Of a stretch of DNA of 64,000 bases, positions 34,877-43,721 are shown piece after piece. Position numbers and translations under genes: made by a program. The notes below the pieces were generated by a model. It worked only from the letters and a program-made list of their open reading frames with translations, ran no database searches and was not told the origin of the DNA. This stretch comes from CAZEDM01 sp964511075 (GTDB lineage: Bacteria > Zixibacteria > MSB-5A5 > RBG-16-43-9). The stretch spans positions 1-64,000 of the forward strand of contig CAZEDM010000003.1 of the NCBI GenBank assembly GCA_964511075.1. Direction: 5' to 3'. The first letter of the stretch is position 1, and every line of letters begins with the position of its first letter.

Positions 34877-35626
34877 ATGATCGAGATAAAAGAGCTTTTC
34901 AAGAATTTCGGCAGCAATCAGGTTCTGAACGGGGTAAACCTGAGCATAGAGAAAGGGGAGACCATTGTGATTATTGGAAGAAGCGGCTGCGGTAAAAGCG
35001 TTCTTCTGAAACATATCATCGGTCTGATGAAGCCGGACAGCGGACAGATTTTCATAGATGGAGAGGAGATAACCTCTTACACCAACGAGAGACTTTACAA
35101 CCTGCGGAAAAAGTTCGGGATGCTTTTTCAGGGTGCGGCACTTTTCGATTCTATGACAGTTGAAGAGAACGTGGGCTTAGGGCTTACGGAGCATACTAAA
35201 ATGAGGAAGGAAAAGATTGGAGAGATAGTCAAGGAGAAATTAAGACTGGTCGGTATGGGTGGTGTGGAGAATTTAAAACCCGCAGAGCTTTCCGGCGGGA
35301 TGAAGAAAAGGGTGGGATTGGCCCGGGCCATTGCTATGGACCCGGAATTCGTATTGTATGACGAGCCGACCACAGGCCTTGACCCGATTATGGCGGACGT
35401 GATCAACGAGCTGATAATCAGGTTAAGGGATACGCTTTCCATTACCTCCATCGCGGTTACACACGATATCGTTTCAGCTTATAAGATAGCCGATCGTATT
35501 GCGATGCTGTATGAGGGTAAGATAATTTTCGTGGGAACACCTGAGGAAACCAAAAATACATCTGATCCGGTAGTCAAGCAATTCATCGAAGGCTCATCTG
35601 AGGGACCGATACCGACGTTAGAATAA
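34877..35626 (+). CDS. mlaF: MlaF-type ABC transporter ATP-binding protein
   Basis: The 249-residue ATPase powers the MlaE permease. Walker A 'GRSGCGKSVL' is at about residues 34-43, the Q-loop is 'MLFQGAALFDSMTVEENV', the signature 'LSGGMKKRVGLARA' is followed by Walker B 'FVLYDEPTTGLDP', and the H-loop is 'VTHD'. The 'GAALFDSMTVEENV' wording is typical of the Mla/Mce group. It begins with ATG right at the end of a heptad-repeat tract. Confidence 0.94.
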   Translation: MIEIKELFKNFGSNQVLNGVNLSIEKGETIVIIGRSGCGKSVLLKHIIGLMKPDSGQIFIDGEEITSYTNERLYNLRKKFGMLFQGAALFDSMTVEENVGLGLTEHTKMRKEKIGEIVKEKLRLVGMGGVENLKPAELSGGMKKRVGLARAIAMDPEFVLYDEPTTGLDPIMADVINELIIRLRDTLSITSIAVTHDIVSAYKIADRIAMLYEGKIIFVGTPEETKNTSDPVVKQFIEGSSEGPIPTLE

Positions 35627-35654
35627 AAAAAGTAAGAAACAAGATTAAAAAAGG

Positions 35655-35782
35655 CATGTAGCTGGTAGCAAGGAGCAAAAAATCAGGTAGCGAGTGAAGA
35701 GGGTAGAAAAACGTTAATGTGCCCGTCGGGTTCCCCGAACCTACGGCAGAAAATTTGCCAGGTCAGTAGACCTGGCAAGCAC
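35655..35782. repeat. Heptad tract and REP pair before radA
   Basis: Heptad words (GTAGCTG, GTAGCAA, GGAGCAA, GTAGCGA) at 35655-35700 are followed by a REP pair: inverted unit with GTGC foot (35719-35747, loop decayed) and a direct unit with arms TTGCCA/TGGCAA and GCAC foot (35755-35782). Confidence 0.75.
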
Positions 35783-35814
35783 GAAAACTCAAAAGTTCAA
35801 AAGGGAAAAAACTT

Positions 35815-37203
35815 ATGGCTCCTGCGGATAAATTGAAAACAATTTTCATCTGCCAGAACTGCGGGAATACCTTTCCCAAATGGATGGGGAAGTGTCCGGA
35901 TTGCGGCTCCTGGAATAGTCTGGTGGAGGAGAAGATATCAAAGAGAAAAGAGAAGGTTATCAAAAGAAGAGAAGCCAGGGCTATTCCTCTTCCTCTGAGC
36001 CGGGTGAAATTCGGGGAAGAGGACAGGGTAAAGACCGGCATAGGGGAGCTGGACAGGGTTCTGGGTGGCGGTGTGGTCAAAGATTCTGTGGTTCTGGTGG
36101 GCGGTGACCCGGGGATCGGGAAATCGACCCTGCTGCTTCAGGCAAGCCAGAAAGTGGCAGACGGCATGGGCAGGGTACTATACATCACCGGAGAGGAATC
36201 ATTAAAGCAGGTTAAATTGAGAGCCTTAAGAATGGGGATCGACACGGATAGAATCGAGATACTGACTGAGACCGACCTGGATTCGATATTGGATACTCTT
36301 GAAACAAATCCGCCATCTATGTCTGTCATCGATTCCATACAGACCACTTATTCCTCGGAGCTGGACAGCCCCCAGGGGTCCGTTTCCCAGATAAGGGAGT
36401 GTGCCTCCAGACTTATATCGTTTGCCAAGAACAGGGGAGTGGCCGTATTCTTAGTCGGGCACGTTACCAAGGACGGCTCCCTGGCTGGTCCAAAAGTACT
36501 GGAGCATATGGTTGACACGGTTCTTTATTTCGAGGGTGAGAAAAACTATTCCTACAGGATTTTGCGGTCGGTCAAAAACCGCTTCGGCTCTTCCAACGAG
36601 ATAGGTGTTTTTCAAATGGAGGAGAAAGGGCTGACGGAGGTGAGTAACCCCTCTGAGATTTTTCTCTCCGAACTAGGCGAGGATATATCCGGCTCGGTGG
36701 TGGTCTGTTCCCTGGAGGGAACCAGGCCTCTTCTGGTGGAGCTTCAGGCTCTGGTCTCTTCCTCGGTTTACGGAATGCCCCAGAGGGTCTGTTCCGGGAT
36801 AGACTACAAGAGACTTTCCCTGCTCCTGGCGATTCTGGAGAAAAGGGTGAATCTGAAAGTTTCCTTGGCCGATGTCTTTGTGAACGTAGCAGGTGGAGTG
36901 TGGATAGACGAGCCGGCAATAGACCTGGGAGTAGTTTCCGCAGTGGTCTCGAACTATAAAGACATACCTGTAAGAAAAGATACCCTGATTATGGGTGAGG
37001 TAGGTTTGGGGGGAGAGGTTAGGAGCATAAATCAGATCGAGAAAAGAATAAGAGAGGGGGAGAGATTGGGTTTCAAAAGATGTTTGATACCTGAGGGTAA
37101 TTCGCGCAATTTAAAAAGTAAATTCAAAATCGAGATTCTGGGAGTCAGGAGCCTGAAAGAAGCGTTGGCTATACTATTTAAGAAGTCCAGAGTCAATAAT
37201 TAA
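35815..37203 (+). CDS. radA: DNA repair protein RadA (Sms)
   Basis: RadA is a RecA-like branch-migration factor used in recombination and repair. The 462-residue protein has an N-terminal C4 zinc finger 'CQNCG..FPKWMGKCPDCGSWNS', Walker A 'GGDPGIGKSTLLLQ' (about residue 101), the family-specific KNRFGS motif, and a C-terminal Lon-like domain ('VNVAGGVWIDEPAIDLGV.....IMGEVGLGGEVR'). Domain order and length are standard. Confidence 0.97.
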   Translation: MAPADKLKTIFICQNCGNTFPKWMGKCPDCGSWNSLVEEKISKRKEKVIKRREARAIPLPLSRVKFGEEDRVKTGIGELDRVLGGGVVKDSVVLVGGDPGIGKSTLLLQASQKVADGMGRVLYITGEESLKQVKLRALRMGIDTDRIEILTETDLDSILDTLETNPPSMSVIDSIQTTYSSELDSPQGSVSQIRECASRLISFAKNRGVAVFLVGHVTKDGSLAGPKVLEHMVDTVLYFEGEKNYSYRILRSVKNRFGSSNEIGVFQMEEKGLTEVSNPSEIFLSELGEDISGSVVVCSLEGTRPLLVELQALVSSSVYGMPQRVCSGIDYKRLSLLLAILEKRVNLKVSLADVFVNVAGGVWIDEPAIDLGVVSAVVSNYKDIPVRKDTLIMGEVGLGGEVRSINQIEKRIREGERLGFKRCLIPEGNSRNLKSKFKIEILGVRSLKEALAILFKKSRVNN

Positions 37204-37206
37204 AAA

Positions 37207-37260
37207 CAGCAAGTAGCATGTAGCAATTAGCAGAAGGCTAAAAGCTACCTGCTATAAGCT
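37207..37260. repeat. Inverted period-7 repeat tract
   Basis: Left-arm words AGTAGCA, TGTAGCA, ATTAGCA are matched by right-arm complements (GCTACCT, GCTATAA, GCT). It fills the spacer between radA and the flavin reductase gene. Confidence 0.75.
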
Positions 37261-37279
37261 ATCTTAGAAGGAGAAAATT

Positions 37280-37861
37280 ATGGCGAGGAAAAAATTAAAA
37301 CCTCAGACCCTGCTGATCCCTTTACCGGCAGTTATGGTGAGCTGTAAGTGGGGTAACAATAAGCCGAATATCATCACCGCTTCCTGGATTGGCATCGCCT
37401 GTTCCGAGCCGCCAATGGTCTCTCTGGCAATTCGCAAATCCAGATACTCCTACGGCATAATTCAGAAATCGGGCGAGTTCGTGGTTAATCTAACTACGGA
37501 GGAGCTTTTAAGGGAAACGGATTTCTGCGGAACTTATTCTGGCAGAGATATGAATAAATTCGAGAAAACCGGGCTCACCCCTGTGGCCGGGTCTAAAGTG
37601 AATGCTCCCCTGATAAAGGAATGCCCCATCAATCTGGAATGCCGGGTAAGACATATAATAGAGTTAGGCTCGCACGATCTTTTTATCGGCGATATCGTAG
37701 CCACCCAGGCGGATGAGGAGTATCTGGATAAGAATGGCAGGCCGGACATAAAAAAGCTTAAGCCCCTGATTTACTGCACCAAATCACAGGAATACTGGGG
37801 AGGTCTTTCCAAAAAATTAGACGTGTACGGATTCAGCAAAAAGGGAAAGAATCAGTCTTGA
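37280..37861 (+). CDS. Flavin reductase-like (FMN-binding) protein
   Basis: The 193-residue protein has the split-barrel fold of the flavin reductase family: 'ALPAVMVSCKW.....NIITASWIGIACSEPPMVSLAIRKSRYSYGIIQKSGEFVVNLTTEELL', then 'CGTYSGRDMNKFEKTGL' and 'CPINLECRVRHIIELGSHDLFIGDIVA'. Members reduce free flavin or serve as small flavoproteins in anaerobes; the partner is unknown. The TGA stop overlaps the TTG start of tgt by four bases, implying coupling. An AGAAGGAG site precedes the ATG. Confidence 0.9.
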   Translation: MARKKLKPQTLLIPLPAVMVSCKWGNNKPNIITASWIGIACSEPPMVSLAIRKSRYSYGIIQKSGEFVVNLTTEELLRETDFCGTYSGRDMNKFEKTGLTPVAGSKVNAPLIKECPINLECRVRHIIELGSHDLFIGDIVATQADEEYLDKNGRPDIKKLKPLIYCTKSQEYWGGLSKKLDVYGFSKKGKNQS

Positions 37862-39000
37862 ATAGTTTCGGGTTCAAAATAATAAAAAAAGACGAAGGTA
37901 CCTCTGCCAGGACTGGCTTGATAAACACACCGCACGGCCAGATCAATACCCCGGTCTTCATCCCAGTTGGAACCCAAGCCTCCGTTAAGACCCTTTGTTC
38001 TAAGGAGATGGAAGATTTAGGCGCGGAGATGATCCTGGGAAATACCTATCATCTATATTTGCGGCCCGGTCATAAATTGATTGAGAAAGCTGGCGGGCTG
38101 CATAAATTCATGAGCTGGCATAAACCTATTTTGACTGACAGCGGGGGGTATCAGGTTTTCAGCTTGAATCCGTTAGCCAAGGTAACGGAGGGGGGGGTCA
38201 GTTTTAAGTCTTATCTGGATGGCTCCTCCCATCAGTTCACCCCGGAGAAAGTGATCGAGATTCAGCATTCCCTGGATGCCGATATCATAATGCCTTTGGA
38301 TGAATGCGTTCCTTATCCCTCCTCCTATCCCTTCACCAGAAGGGCAACTGAATTTACCATGGACTGGGCAAGGAGGTCTAAATTCGAGCACGAGAAAGGA
38401 AGCTCGAAAGAAAGACAGACCCTTTTCGGGATCATACAGGGCGGGGTATATCCGAACCTCAGAGAGCTATGTGCAGGTTTTATGGTAGATCTGGATTTCC
38501 CCGGGTTTGCCTTAGGCGGGCTTTCCGTGGGAGAGCCGAACGAGATGCGACTGGAGATGACCGAGCTGACCATAGGCTTCCTTCCCGAGGATAAACCCAG
38601 ATATGTGATGGGCGTGGGCACTCCGGAGGATATAGTGGAGGCGGTTTACAGGGGAGTGGATATGTTCGATTGCGTTCTTCCCACCAGAAATGCCCGTAAT
38701 GGGACCATATTTACCCGCAGGGGTAAGATGATCATCAAAGCGGCTCGCTATGCAGAGGATTTCTCTCCTATAGACGAGAGCTGCAATTGTTTAGCCTGCA
38801 GGAATTATTCTCGGGCTTATATCCGGCATCTTTTTCAGAGCGGGGAGATAGCAGGTCTGAGATTAGCCACCATACATTCCCTGTATTTCTATCTTGATTT
38901 GATGAAAAGAATCAGAGAAGCAGTTCTCAAAGGAACTTTTGCAGAATGGAGGAAGAATTTTCTGGAGGAGTATAATTCCTCAAAACCAGAAGAAGAATAA
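37858..39000 (+). CDS. tgt: tRNA-guanine transglycosylase
   Basis: Tgt exchanges guanine-34 for preQ1 in tRNAs with GUN anticodons, a step to queuosine. Visible: 'TPVFIPVGTQASVKTL', 'LTDSGGYQVFSL' (catalytic Asp), 'GIIQGGVYPNLRE', 'LALGGLSVGEP'-like 'FALGGLSVGEPNE', 'VMGVGTPEDIVEAVYRGVDMFDCVLPTRNARNG' with the nucleophilic Asp, and the zinc ligands CNCLACRN....H. 380 residues, normal. The start is TTG, overlapping the previous stop (TTGA). yajC follows after 190 bases. Confidence 0.96.
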   Translation: MNSFGFKIIKKDEGTSARTGLINTPHGQINTPVFIPVGTQASVKTLCSKEMEDLGAEMILGNTYHLYLRPGHKLIEKAGGLHKFMSWHKPILTDSGGYQVFSLNPLAKVTEGGVSFKSYLDGSSHQFTPEKVIEIQHSLDADIIMPLDECVPYPSSYPFTRRATEFTMDWARRSKFEHEKGSSKERQTLFGIIQGGVYPNLRELCAGFMVDLDFPGFALGGLSVGEPNEMRLEMTELTIGFLPEDKPRYVMGVGTPEDIVEAVYRGVDMFDCVLPTRNARNGTIFTRRGKMIIKAARYAEDFSPIDESCNCLACRNYSRAYIRHLFQSGEIAGLRLATIHSLYFYLDLMKRIREAVLKGTFAEWRKNFLEEYNSSKPEEE

Positions 39001-39190
39001 GAACTTGTAGTTACCTGATTCATCGAGCCAAATATACCCGACAAATTGGGCAGCTACAAAAATATAGTTGCCCAAATCATCAAAAGTGTTTAAACTATAA
39101 GGATGGATTGTAAAAGCGATCGGACAGCTGAGACAAAGGAAAGAAAATCAAGAAACGTAGAAATCAATAACTGAACAGAAAGGAGTTGAG

Positions 39191-39511
39191 ATGATTGAGA
39201 CTGCATACGCCATGGGAACTCAGGGAGGGCAGCAGAGCAGCGGCGGAATAATGCTCTGGCTCCCCTGGATTCTGATCATAGTGGTCTTCTATCTGCTTCT
39301 GATCAGACCCCAGCAGAAAAGACAGAAAGAGCACAAGACCATGCTGGAAAGCCTGAGAAAGGGAGACAAGGTTGTCACCAACTCAGGGATGTTCGGCACG
39401 ATCGTGGGGTTTAACGAAAAAGAGAATGTGGTGGTGCTGAGGATAGCGGAGGAAGTGAAGATCGAGATGCTAAAAAGCTCCGTTGCGGGAAGGGTGGAGA
39501 AGGGGGAGTGA
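39191..39511 (+). CDS. yajC: Preprotein translocase accessory subunit YajC
   Basis: YajC associates with SecDF in the inner membrane. The 106-residue protein has one membrane segment (about residues 16-35), followed by 'LIRPQQKRQKEHKTMLESLRKGDKVVTNSGMFGTIVGF', the family hallmark. tgt-yajC is a common order, but secD and secF, which usually follow, are not next; def and fmt come instead. An AAAGGAG site precedes the ATG. The 190 bases before it hold a decayed inverted repeat (TAGTTACC..GGGCAGCTAC). Confidence 0.93.
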   Translation: MIETAYAMGTQGGQQSSGGIMLWLPWILIIVVFYLLLIRPQQKRQKEHKTMLESLRKGDKVVTNSGMFGTIVGFNEKENVVVLRIAEEVKIEMLKSSVAGRVEKGE

Positions 39512-39516
39512 AAGGC

Positions 39517-39571
39517 TGTAGTCTATAGTCTGGAGTCTAAAGTCAAAAAAGGAAAGGCTCAAAGGTTCAAA
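39517..39571. repeat. Period-7 repeat tract (TAGTCTA words)
   Basis: Words TAGTCTA, TAGTCTG, GAGTCTA, AAGTCAA and then GGCTCAA, AGGTTCA, AAGG repeat with a seven-base period between yajC and def. Confidence 0.7.
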
Positions 39572-39578
39572 GGAAAAA

Positions 39579-40085
39579 ATGGCTGTTCTCAGGCTCAGGA
39601 AATACGGCGACCCGGTTTTGAGAAAGAAAGCTGAGGAGATCGGAGAGATCGACGAAGGGGTCAAAAAGTTAGCCAGTGATATGGTGGAGACTTTGAAGTC
39701 CATCGGAGGAATCGGGCTGGCAGGTAATCAGGTTGGCGTGGCTAAGAGGATTTTTGTGATAGACAGGACGCACATAGACGGGGAGGAGAAGCCATTGATT
39801 ATGATCAATCCTGAGCTGGTGGAAATATCGGGCCAGCAGGTTTTCGAGGAGGGGTGTCTTTCGGCTCCGGGGATATACGAGAATGTGACCAGGTCAGGCA
39901 AGGTCAAGGTCAGAGGCTCGACTCTGGAAGGGAAAAAGATAGAGATCGAGGGGGAAGGGCTTCTGAGCAGGGCCCTTCTGCACGAGATGGATCACCTGAG
40001 CGGAATCCTGTTCATCGATCACCTGAGCACCATCAGGAGAAAATTATTAGGGAAAAAACTGAGAAAGATATCCGAAGGAAAATAG
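39579..40085 (+). CDS. def: Peptide deformylase
   Basis: Def removes the formyl group from nascent proteins. The 168-residue enzyme has motif 1 as 'GLAGNQVGV' (usually GLAAxQ), motif 2 'EEGCLSAPG' with the metal Cys, and motif 3 'LLHEMDHLSG' with the two metal His and catalytic Glu. It precedes fmt, which adds the formyl group to initiator tRNA: the classical def-fmt pair. Confidence 0.96.
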   Translation: MAVLRLRKYGDPVLRKKAEEIGEIDEGVKKLASDMVETLKSIGGIGLAGNQVGVAKRIFVIDRTHIDGEEKPLIMINPELVEISGQQVFEEGCLSAPGIYENVTRSGKVKVRGSTLEGKKIEIEGEGLLSRALLHEMDHLSGILFIDHLSTIRRKLLGKKLRKISEGK

Positions 40086-40117
40086 AAGAGTTTTTCACAT
40101 TTAGATAGATAATTTGT

Positions 40118-41050
40118 ATGCGAATAGTATTTATGGGCACACCGGAGTTTGCCCTGCCCAGTCTGGAATTGCTTTTGGGAAGCCAGCATCAGATAGCAGG
40201 AGTGGTTACCCAGCCGGACAAGCCCAGAGGCAGGGGACTGAGACTTTCTGCGACACCGGTGAGACAGTTTGCAGAAAGGCATAAGCTGAAGGTGCTGACT
40301 CCGGTTGATTTGGAATCCGAGGAGTTCTACCAGGAGCTGGGCAGATTAGTGCCGGACCTGATAACGGTTGTGGCTTACAGGATTCTTCCGGAAAAAATTT
40401 TCACTCTGCCGCCTCTGGGAACTATCAACCTGCACGCATCCCTTTTGCCCAAATACAGGGGTGCTGCTCCGATCAACTGGGCGATAATAAAAGGGGAGAA
40501 GGTAACCGGATTAACCACATTTTTCATCCGGAAGAAGGTCGACACCGGAAAGATTATTCTGCAGAGCGAAGTCGAGATTTACCCGGAGGAGACTTTCGGG
40601 GAGCTTTACCTGAGGTTGTCCCGGATAGGAGCGGGGCTTCTGCTGGACACAGTCGATTTAATCGAGTCCGGACAGGCAGAAACCTTCTCTCAGGACAATT
40701 CAGAGGCAAGTTTAGCCCCCAAGATAACCGAAAAGATATGTAAGATCGACTGGTCTAAACCTGCTACGGAAACAAACAACCTGATAAGAGGACTTTCTCC
40801 CCAACCAGGTGCATTTACATATTTCAGAGGCAGGATATTGAAAATCTTCAGAGCCGTGGTGGAGAAAGAAGAATCTACCTCAGAAGAGAGCGGGAAGATT
40901 ATTCAGGCGGATCAGAAAAAAGGTATCTTGATTCAGACCCCAAAAGGTATTTTAAGGCTCAAGGAGCTTCAATTGGAAGGCAAGAAAAGACTTTCAGCCG
41001 AGGAATTTATAAGAGGCGCCAAAATCGAGGTCGGTGAGAAATTAGGATAG
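40118..41050 (+). CDS. fmt: Methionyl-tRNA formyltransferase
   Basis: Fmt formylates Met-tRNA(fMet). The 310-residue protein has 'VFMGTPEFALPSLELLL' at the start, 'VTQPDKPRGRG', and the catalytic segment 'NLHASLLPKYRGAAPINWAIIKGE' with Asn and His; Asp is in 'KVDTGKII'. The C-terminal OB-like tRNA-binding domain starts near residue 205 ('KIDWSKPA'). It follows def at 32 bases. Confidence 0.96.
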   Translation: MRIVFMGTPEFALPSLELLLGSQHQIAGVVTQPDKPRGRGLRLSATPVRQFAERHKLKVLTPVDLESEEFYQELGRLVPDLITVVAYRILPEKIFTLPPLGTINLHASLLPKYRGAAPINWAIIKGEKVTGLTTFFIRKKVDTGKIILQSEVEIYPEETFGELYLRLSRIGAGLLLDTVDLIESGQAETFSQDNSEASLAPKITEKICKIDWSKPATETNNLIRGLSPQPGAFTYFRGRILKIFRAVVEKEESTSEESGKIIQADQKKGILIQTPKGILRLKELQLEGKKRLSAEEFIRGAKIEVGEKLG

Positions 41051-41056
41051 GTACTT

Positions 41057-41833
41057 ATGAGCAACAAGGAGAATAGTAAAAATAAAGGAAGGGAAATTTT
41101 CCTATTCCTGTCCATGTTAAGCCTTCTGGTTCTTTTTCTTCTGGTGGCAGGTTTTCTCTATCTGATCTCTCCCCGCCTGAACGGTTTTCATCCCTATCTT
41201 TCCCTGGGGATAAAGCTTTTCCTGGGACTGGGGCTGGCGGTTATAAGCGGGGGTCTTTTTCTCATAATTCTCTCAGCTTTGACTGAAAGGGACTTCCTCT
41301 TTCCCCACGGCGAGAAGCAGATAACCATGAAGGTGTTGTTCCCCATAAATCTCCTGTTAGGGAGGTTATTCGGGTGGTCAAAGGACCAGATCAGGCAGTC
41401 GTTTGTGGCGGTGAACAACTCACTTTTCAAGGCAACCAGAAAAAGGATTAACGCGGAAAGGATTCTGATTCTTCTTTCCCATTGTCTGCAGAATTATGAC
41501 TGTCCCCAGAAGGTGACCACGGATTACCGCAACTGCCGGATGTGCGGAAAGTGCCAGATCTCCAGTATAATCGAGTTGGGGGACAAATACTCCACCCCTC
41601 TTTCCATAGCTACGGGAGGGACTCTGGCTCGCAAGGTAGTGATAGAGAAAAAACCTACGGTGATTGTCGCGGTTGCCTGCGAAAGAGACCTGACCAGCGG
41701 CATCCAGGATGTTTATCCCATCCCGGCTTACGGGATTTTAAATCAGCGTCCTTTTGGTCCCTGTGTAAATACCAGAGTGGATCTGGAGAAGATAGAAGGA
41801 GCCATTAACATCATCTTAAACGGGAGAAGGTAA
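41057..41833 (+). CDS. DUF116 membrane protein
   Basis: The 258-residue protein has two N-terminal membrane segments (about residues 14-36 and 50-74) and a soluble part with a Cys-rich motif: 'NYDCPQKVTTDYRNCRMCGKCQ'. It ends with 'VACERDLTSGIQDVYPIPAYGILNQRPFGPCVNTRVDLEKIE', which is characteristic of DUF116. The clustered Cys suggest a metal or Fe-S site. The role is unknown, though the family often neighbours fmt and def, as here. It begins six bases after fmt. Confidence 0.88.
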   Translation: MSNKENSKNKGREIFLFLSMLSLLVLFLLVAGFLYLISPRLNGFHPYLSLGIKLFLGLGLAVISGGLFLIILSALTERDFLFPHGEKQITMKVLFPINLLLGRLFGWSKDQIRQSFVAVNNSLFKATRKRINAERILILLSHCLQNYDCPQKVTTDYRNCRMCGKCQISSIIELGDKYSTPLSIATGGTLARKVVIEKKPTVIVAVACERDLTSGIQDVYPIPAYGILNQRPFGPCVNTRVDLEKIEGAINIILNGRR

Positions 41834-41834
41834 G

Positions 41835-43358
41835 TTGCAGAAAGACATAATAATCAACCTCTCGGAGTACGAGACCCGCATTGGCATTTTGGAGGATTCC
41901 AAATTAATGGAATTATGGGTAGAAAGGCCGGAAAGGGAGAGGATGGTGGGGGACATTTACAAGGGCATTGTAAAGGCTGTCCTTCCCGGGATGCAGGCGG
42001 CTTTCCTGGAACTGGGCCTGGAGAGAAGCGTTTTTTTGCATATCTCAGACATAACGGAGCTGCACGAAGCCGATTTTTTGGAGGAGGAGGAGATCATCCA
42101 GAAAAGAAGGAAAAAGAGCAGGAAAAAAATCGAAGAGCTTCTGAAGAAAGGACAGGAGATTCTGGTTCAGATAATGAAGGAGCCTATGGGAACCAAGGGG
42201 GCCAAGGTTACCTCGCAGCTGTCCCTGGCCGGTAGGTATCTGGTTCTGGTTCCCGGGGAAGAGCATATCGGGGTCTCCAGGAGGATAGTGGAGAGGGAGG
42301 AGAAAAAAAGACTGAAGAAAGTGGTCTCCGAGCTGAAGCCGGAAGGCTTCGGTGCAATCATCAGAACCGTAGCAGAGGGGAAGGAGCGCAAGGGGTTTAA
42401 AAACGACATAAGGCTTCTTTTGAAGCTGTGGAAGAAAATCAAGAAGGAGGCGGAGAAAAAAAAGGCACCCTCCTTAGTGCATAAGGATATGGGGATGATA
42501 GCCAGCGTGATCAGGGATCAGCTTTCCCCGAATGTCAATCAGGTGGCAATAGATTCCAAAAAAGAGTACAAGAAGATACGTTCCTATCTCCGGGTAATAT
42601 CTCCGGGTTTAAGACAGAAGGTGATGTTGTACGATAAGGATATACCCGTCTTCGATTACTATAATATAGAAAGCCAGATAGAGAAGATGCTGGATCGCAA
42701 GGTCTGGATAAAAAAAGGCGCATACATAGTGATTGACCAGACCGAGGCAATGGTGACCATCGATGTCAATACCGGCAGGTTTGTAGGCAGGTCAAATCAG
42801 AGGGCAACTATCCTGAGGACCAATCTGGAGGCTGCCAGGGAAATAGCCCGCCAGATAAGGCTGAGGGATATCGGAGGGCTGATCATCGTGGATTTCATCG
42901 ACATGGTGTCAGCCGAGGACAGGAGAAAAGTGTATGAAGAGTTCAAGGCCTCCTTTAAAAACGACCGCTCCAAGCACAGTATCCTGGACATATCGGAATT
43001 CGGGCTTATCGAGATGACCAGGGAGAGGATCAGGCCCAGCCTGCTTTATACTTTCAGCGAACCCTGCCCCGCCTGTGACGGGGTGGGCAGGATATTGTCG
43101 AAGGAGACTTTGGCCTCGAGAATAGAGAGATGGTTCAAAAGAGCAAGATACCGCTCCGTGGATAAAAGATACAAGCTTTTCGTTCATCCGGAAGTTTTCA
43201 AAGTTTTAACCGCGGGCAAAGACAGCAGGATAAAAAAGCTCTGCCGGATGTTAAGATTCGAGATCTTCCCGGAAGAGGATAAGAATTTACCTGCGGATGA
43301 GTTCAAGGTCTTCTCCCTGGACGAGGAGACAGAGGTTACGGCGAGATTTAAGGCTTAG
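41835..43358 (+). CDS. rng: Ribonuclease E/G family endoribonuclease
   Basis: These enzymes process rRNA and start mRNA decay. The 507-residue length fits RNase G without the long scaffold tail of RNase E. An S1 domain occupies about residues 35-130 ('VGDIYKGIVKAVLPGMQAAFLELGLERSVFLHISD'), the DNase I-like part has 'MVTIDVNTGRF' with the catalytic Asp and 'DIGGLIIVDFIDM', and the Zn-link is CPACDGVGR. It starts with TTG directly after DUF116 (one base apart). Confidence 0.94.
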   Translation: MQKDIIINLSEYETRIGILEDSKLMELWVERPERERMVGDIYKGIVKAVLPGMQAAFLELGLERSVFLHISDITELHEADFLEEEEIIQKRRKKSRKKIEELLKKGQEILVQIMKEPMGTKGAKVTSQLSLAGRYLVLVPGEEHIGVSRRIVEREEKKRLKKVVSELKPEGFGAIIRTVAEGKERKGFKNDIRLLLKLWKKIKKEAEKKKAPSLVHKDMGMIASVIRDQLSPNVNQVAIDSKKEYKKIRSYLRVISPGLRQKVMLYDKDIPVFDYYNIESQIEKMLDRKVWIKKGAYIVIDQTEAMVTIDVNTGRFVGRSNQRATILRTNLEAAREIARQIRLRDIGGLIIVDFIDMVSAEDRRKVYEEFKASFKNDRSKHSILDISEFGLIEMTRERIRPSLLYTFSEPCPACDGVGRILSKETLASRIERWFKRARYRSVDKRYKLFVHPEVFKVLTAGKDSRIKKLCRMLRFEIFPEEDKNLPADEFKVFSLDEETEVTARFKA

Positions 43359-43436
43359 AGCGAGTTTATCCCGGTGAAGGACGCAGACTGAAAATCTGCT
43401 GTTAGCAGGTGCAGGATAATAATTATTAAAATTTAC

Positions 43437-43465
43437 TTGCTTGAGTCCAGCTGAAAAATTATATT
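43437..43465 (+). promoter_or_regulatory. Sigma70-type promoter for tRNA-Leu
   Basis: TTGCTT and TATATT are 17 bases apart, ending nine bases before the tRNA. The layout matches the tRNA-Sec promoter (TTGCAA-17-TATATT). Confidence 0.7.
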
Positions 43466-43473
43466 CCTGAAGA

Positions 43474-43556
43474 GCCGAAGTGGTGGAATTGGCAGACACG
43501 CTGTGTTCAGGGCGCAGTGTCCACAAGACGTGGGGGTTCAAATCCCCCCTTCGGCA
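43474..43556 (+). tRNA. tRNA-Leu (CAG)
   Basis: Acceptor GCCGAAG pairs with CTTCGGC. The anticodon loop is TTCAGGG (anticodon CAG), and a long variable arm (class II) lies between the anticodon stem and the GGGGGTTCAAATCCCCC T arm. CCA is not encoded. Confidence 0.95.
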
Positions 43557-43641
43557 TTTTTAAATTCCATTGGTCAGCAGTGCATAGCTCACATAACCCG
43601 GACTGCCTCTATTCAGAAAGTTTAATTTAAACAGTTAAGAG

Positions 43642-43721
43642 CATACGATTTGAAACTTAATCTACCGCTTAAGCGTATACTTTTAAAGCAGAGCAAATTT
43701 AACCTTAAACAAGGAGAGTCA
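43642..43721 (+). promoter_or_regulatory. 80-nt conserved leader of the first M3 peptidase gene
   Basis: This leader and the one before the second peptidase gene (45773-45852) align without gaps; 67 of 80 positions agree by direct count. Both hold CATACG and CGTATAC about 30 bases apart (possible stem) and end in AAGGAGAGTC before the ATG. The conservation in noncoding sequence may reflect a shared regulatory role or recent duplication. Confidence 0.6.
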
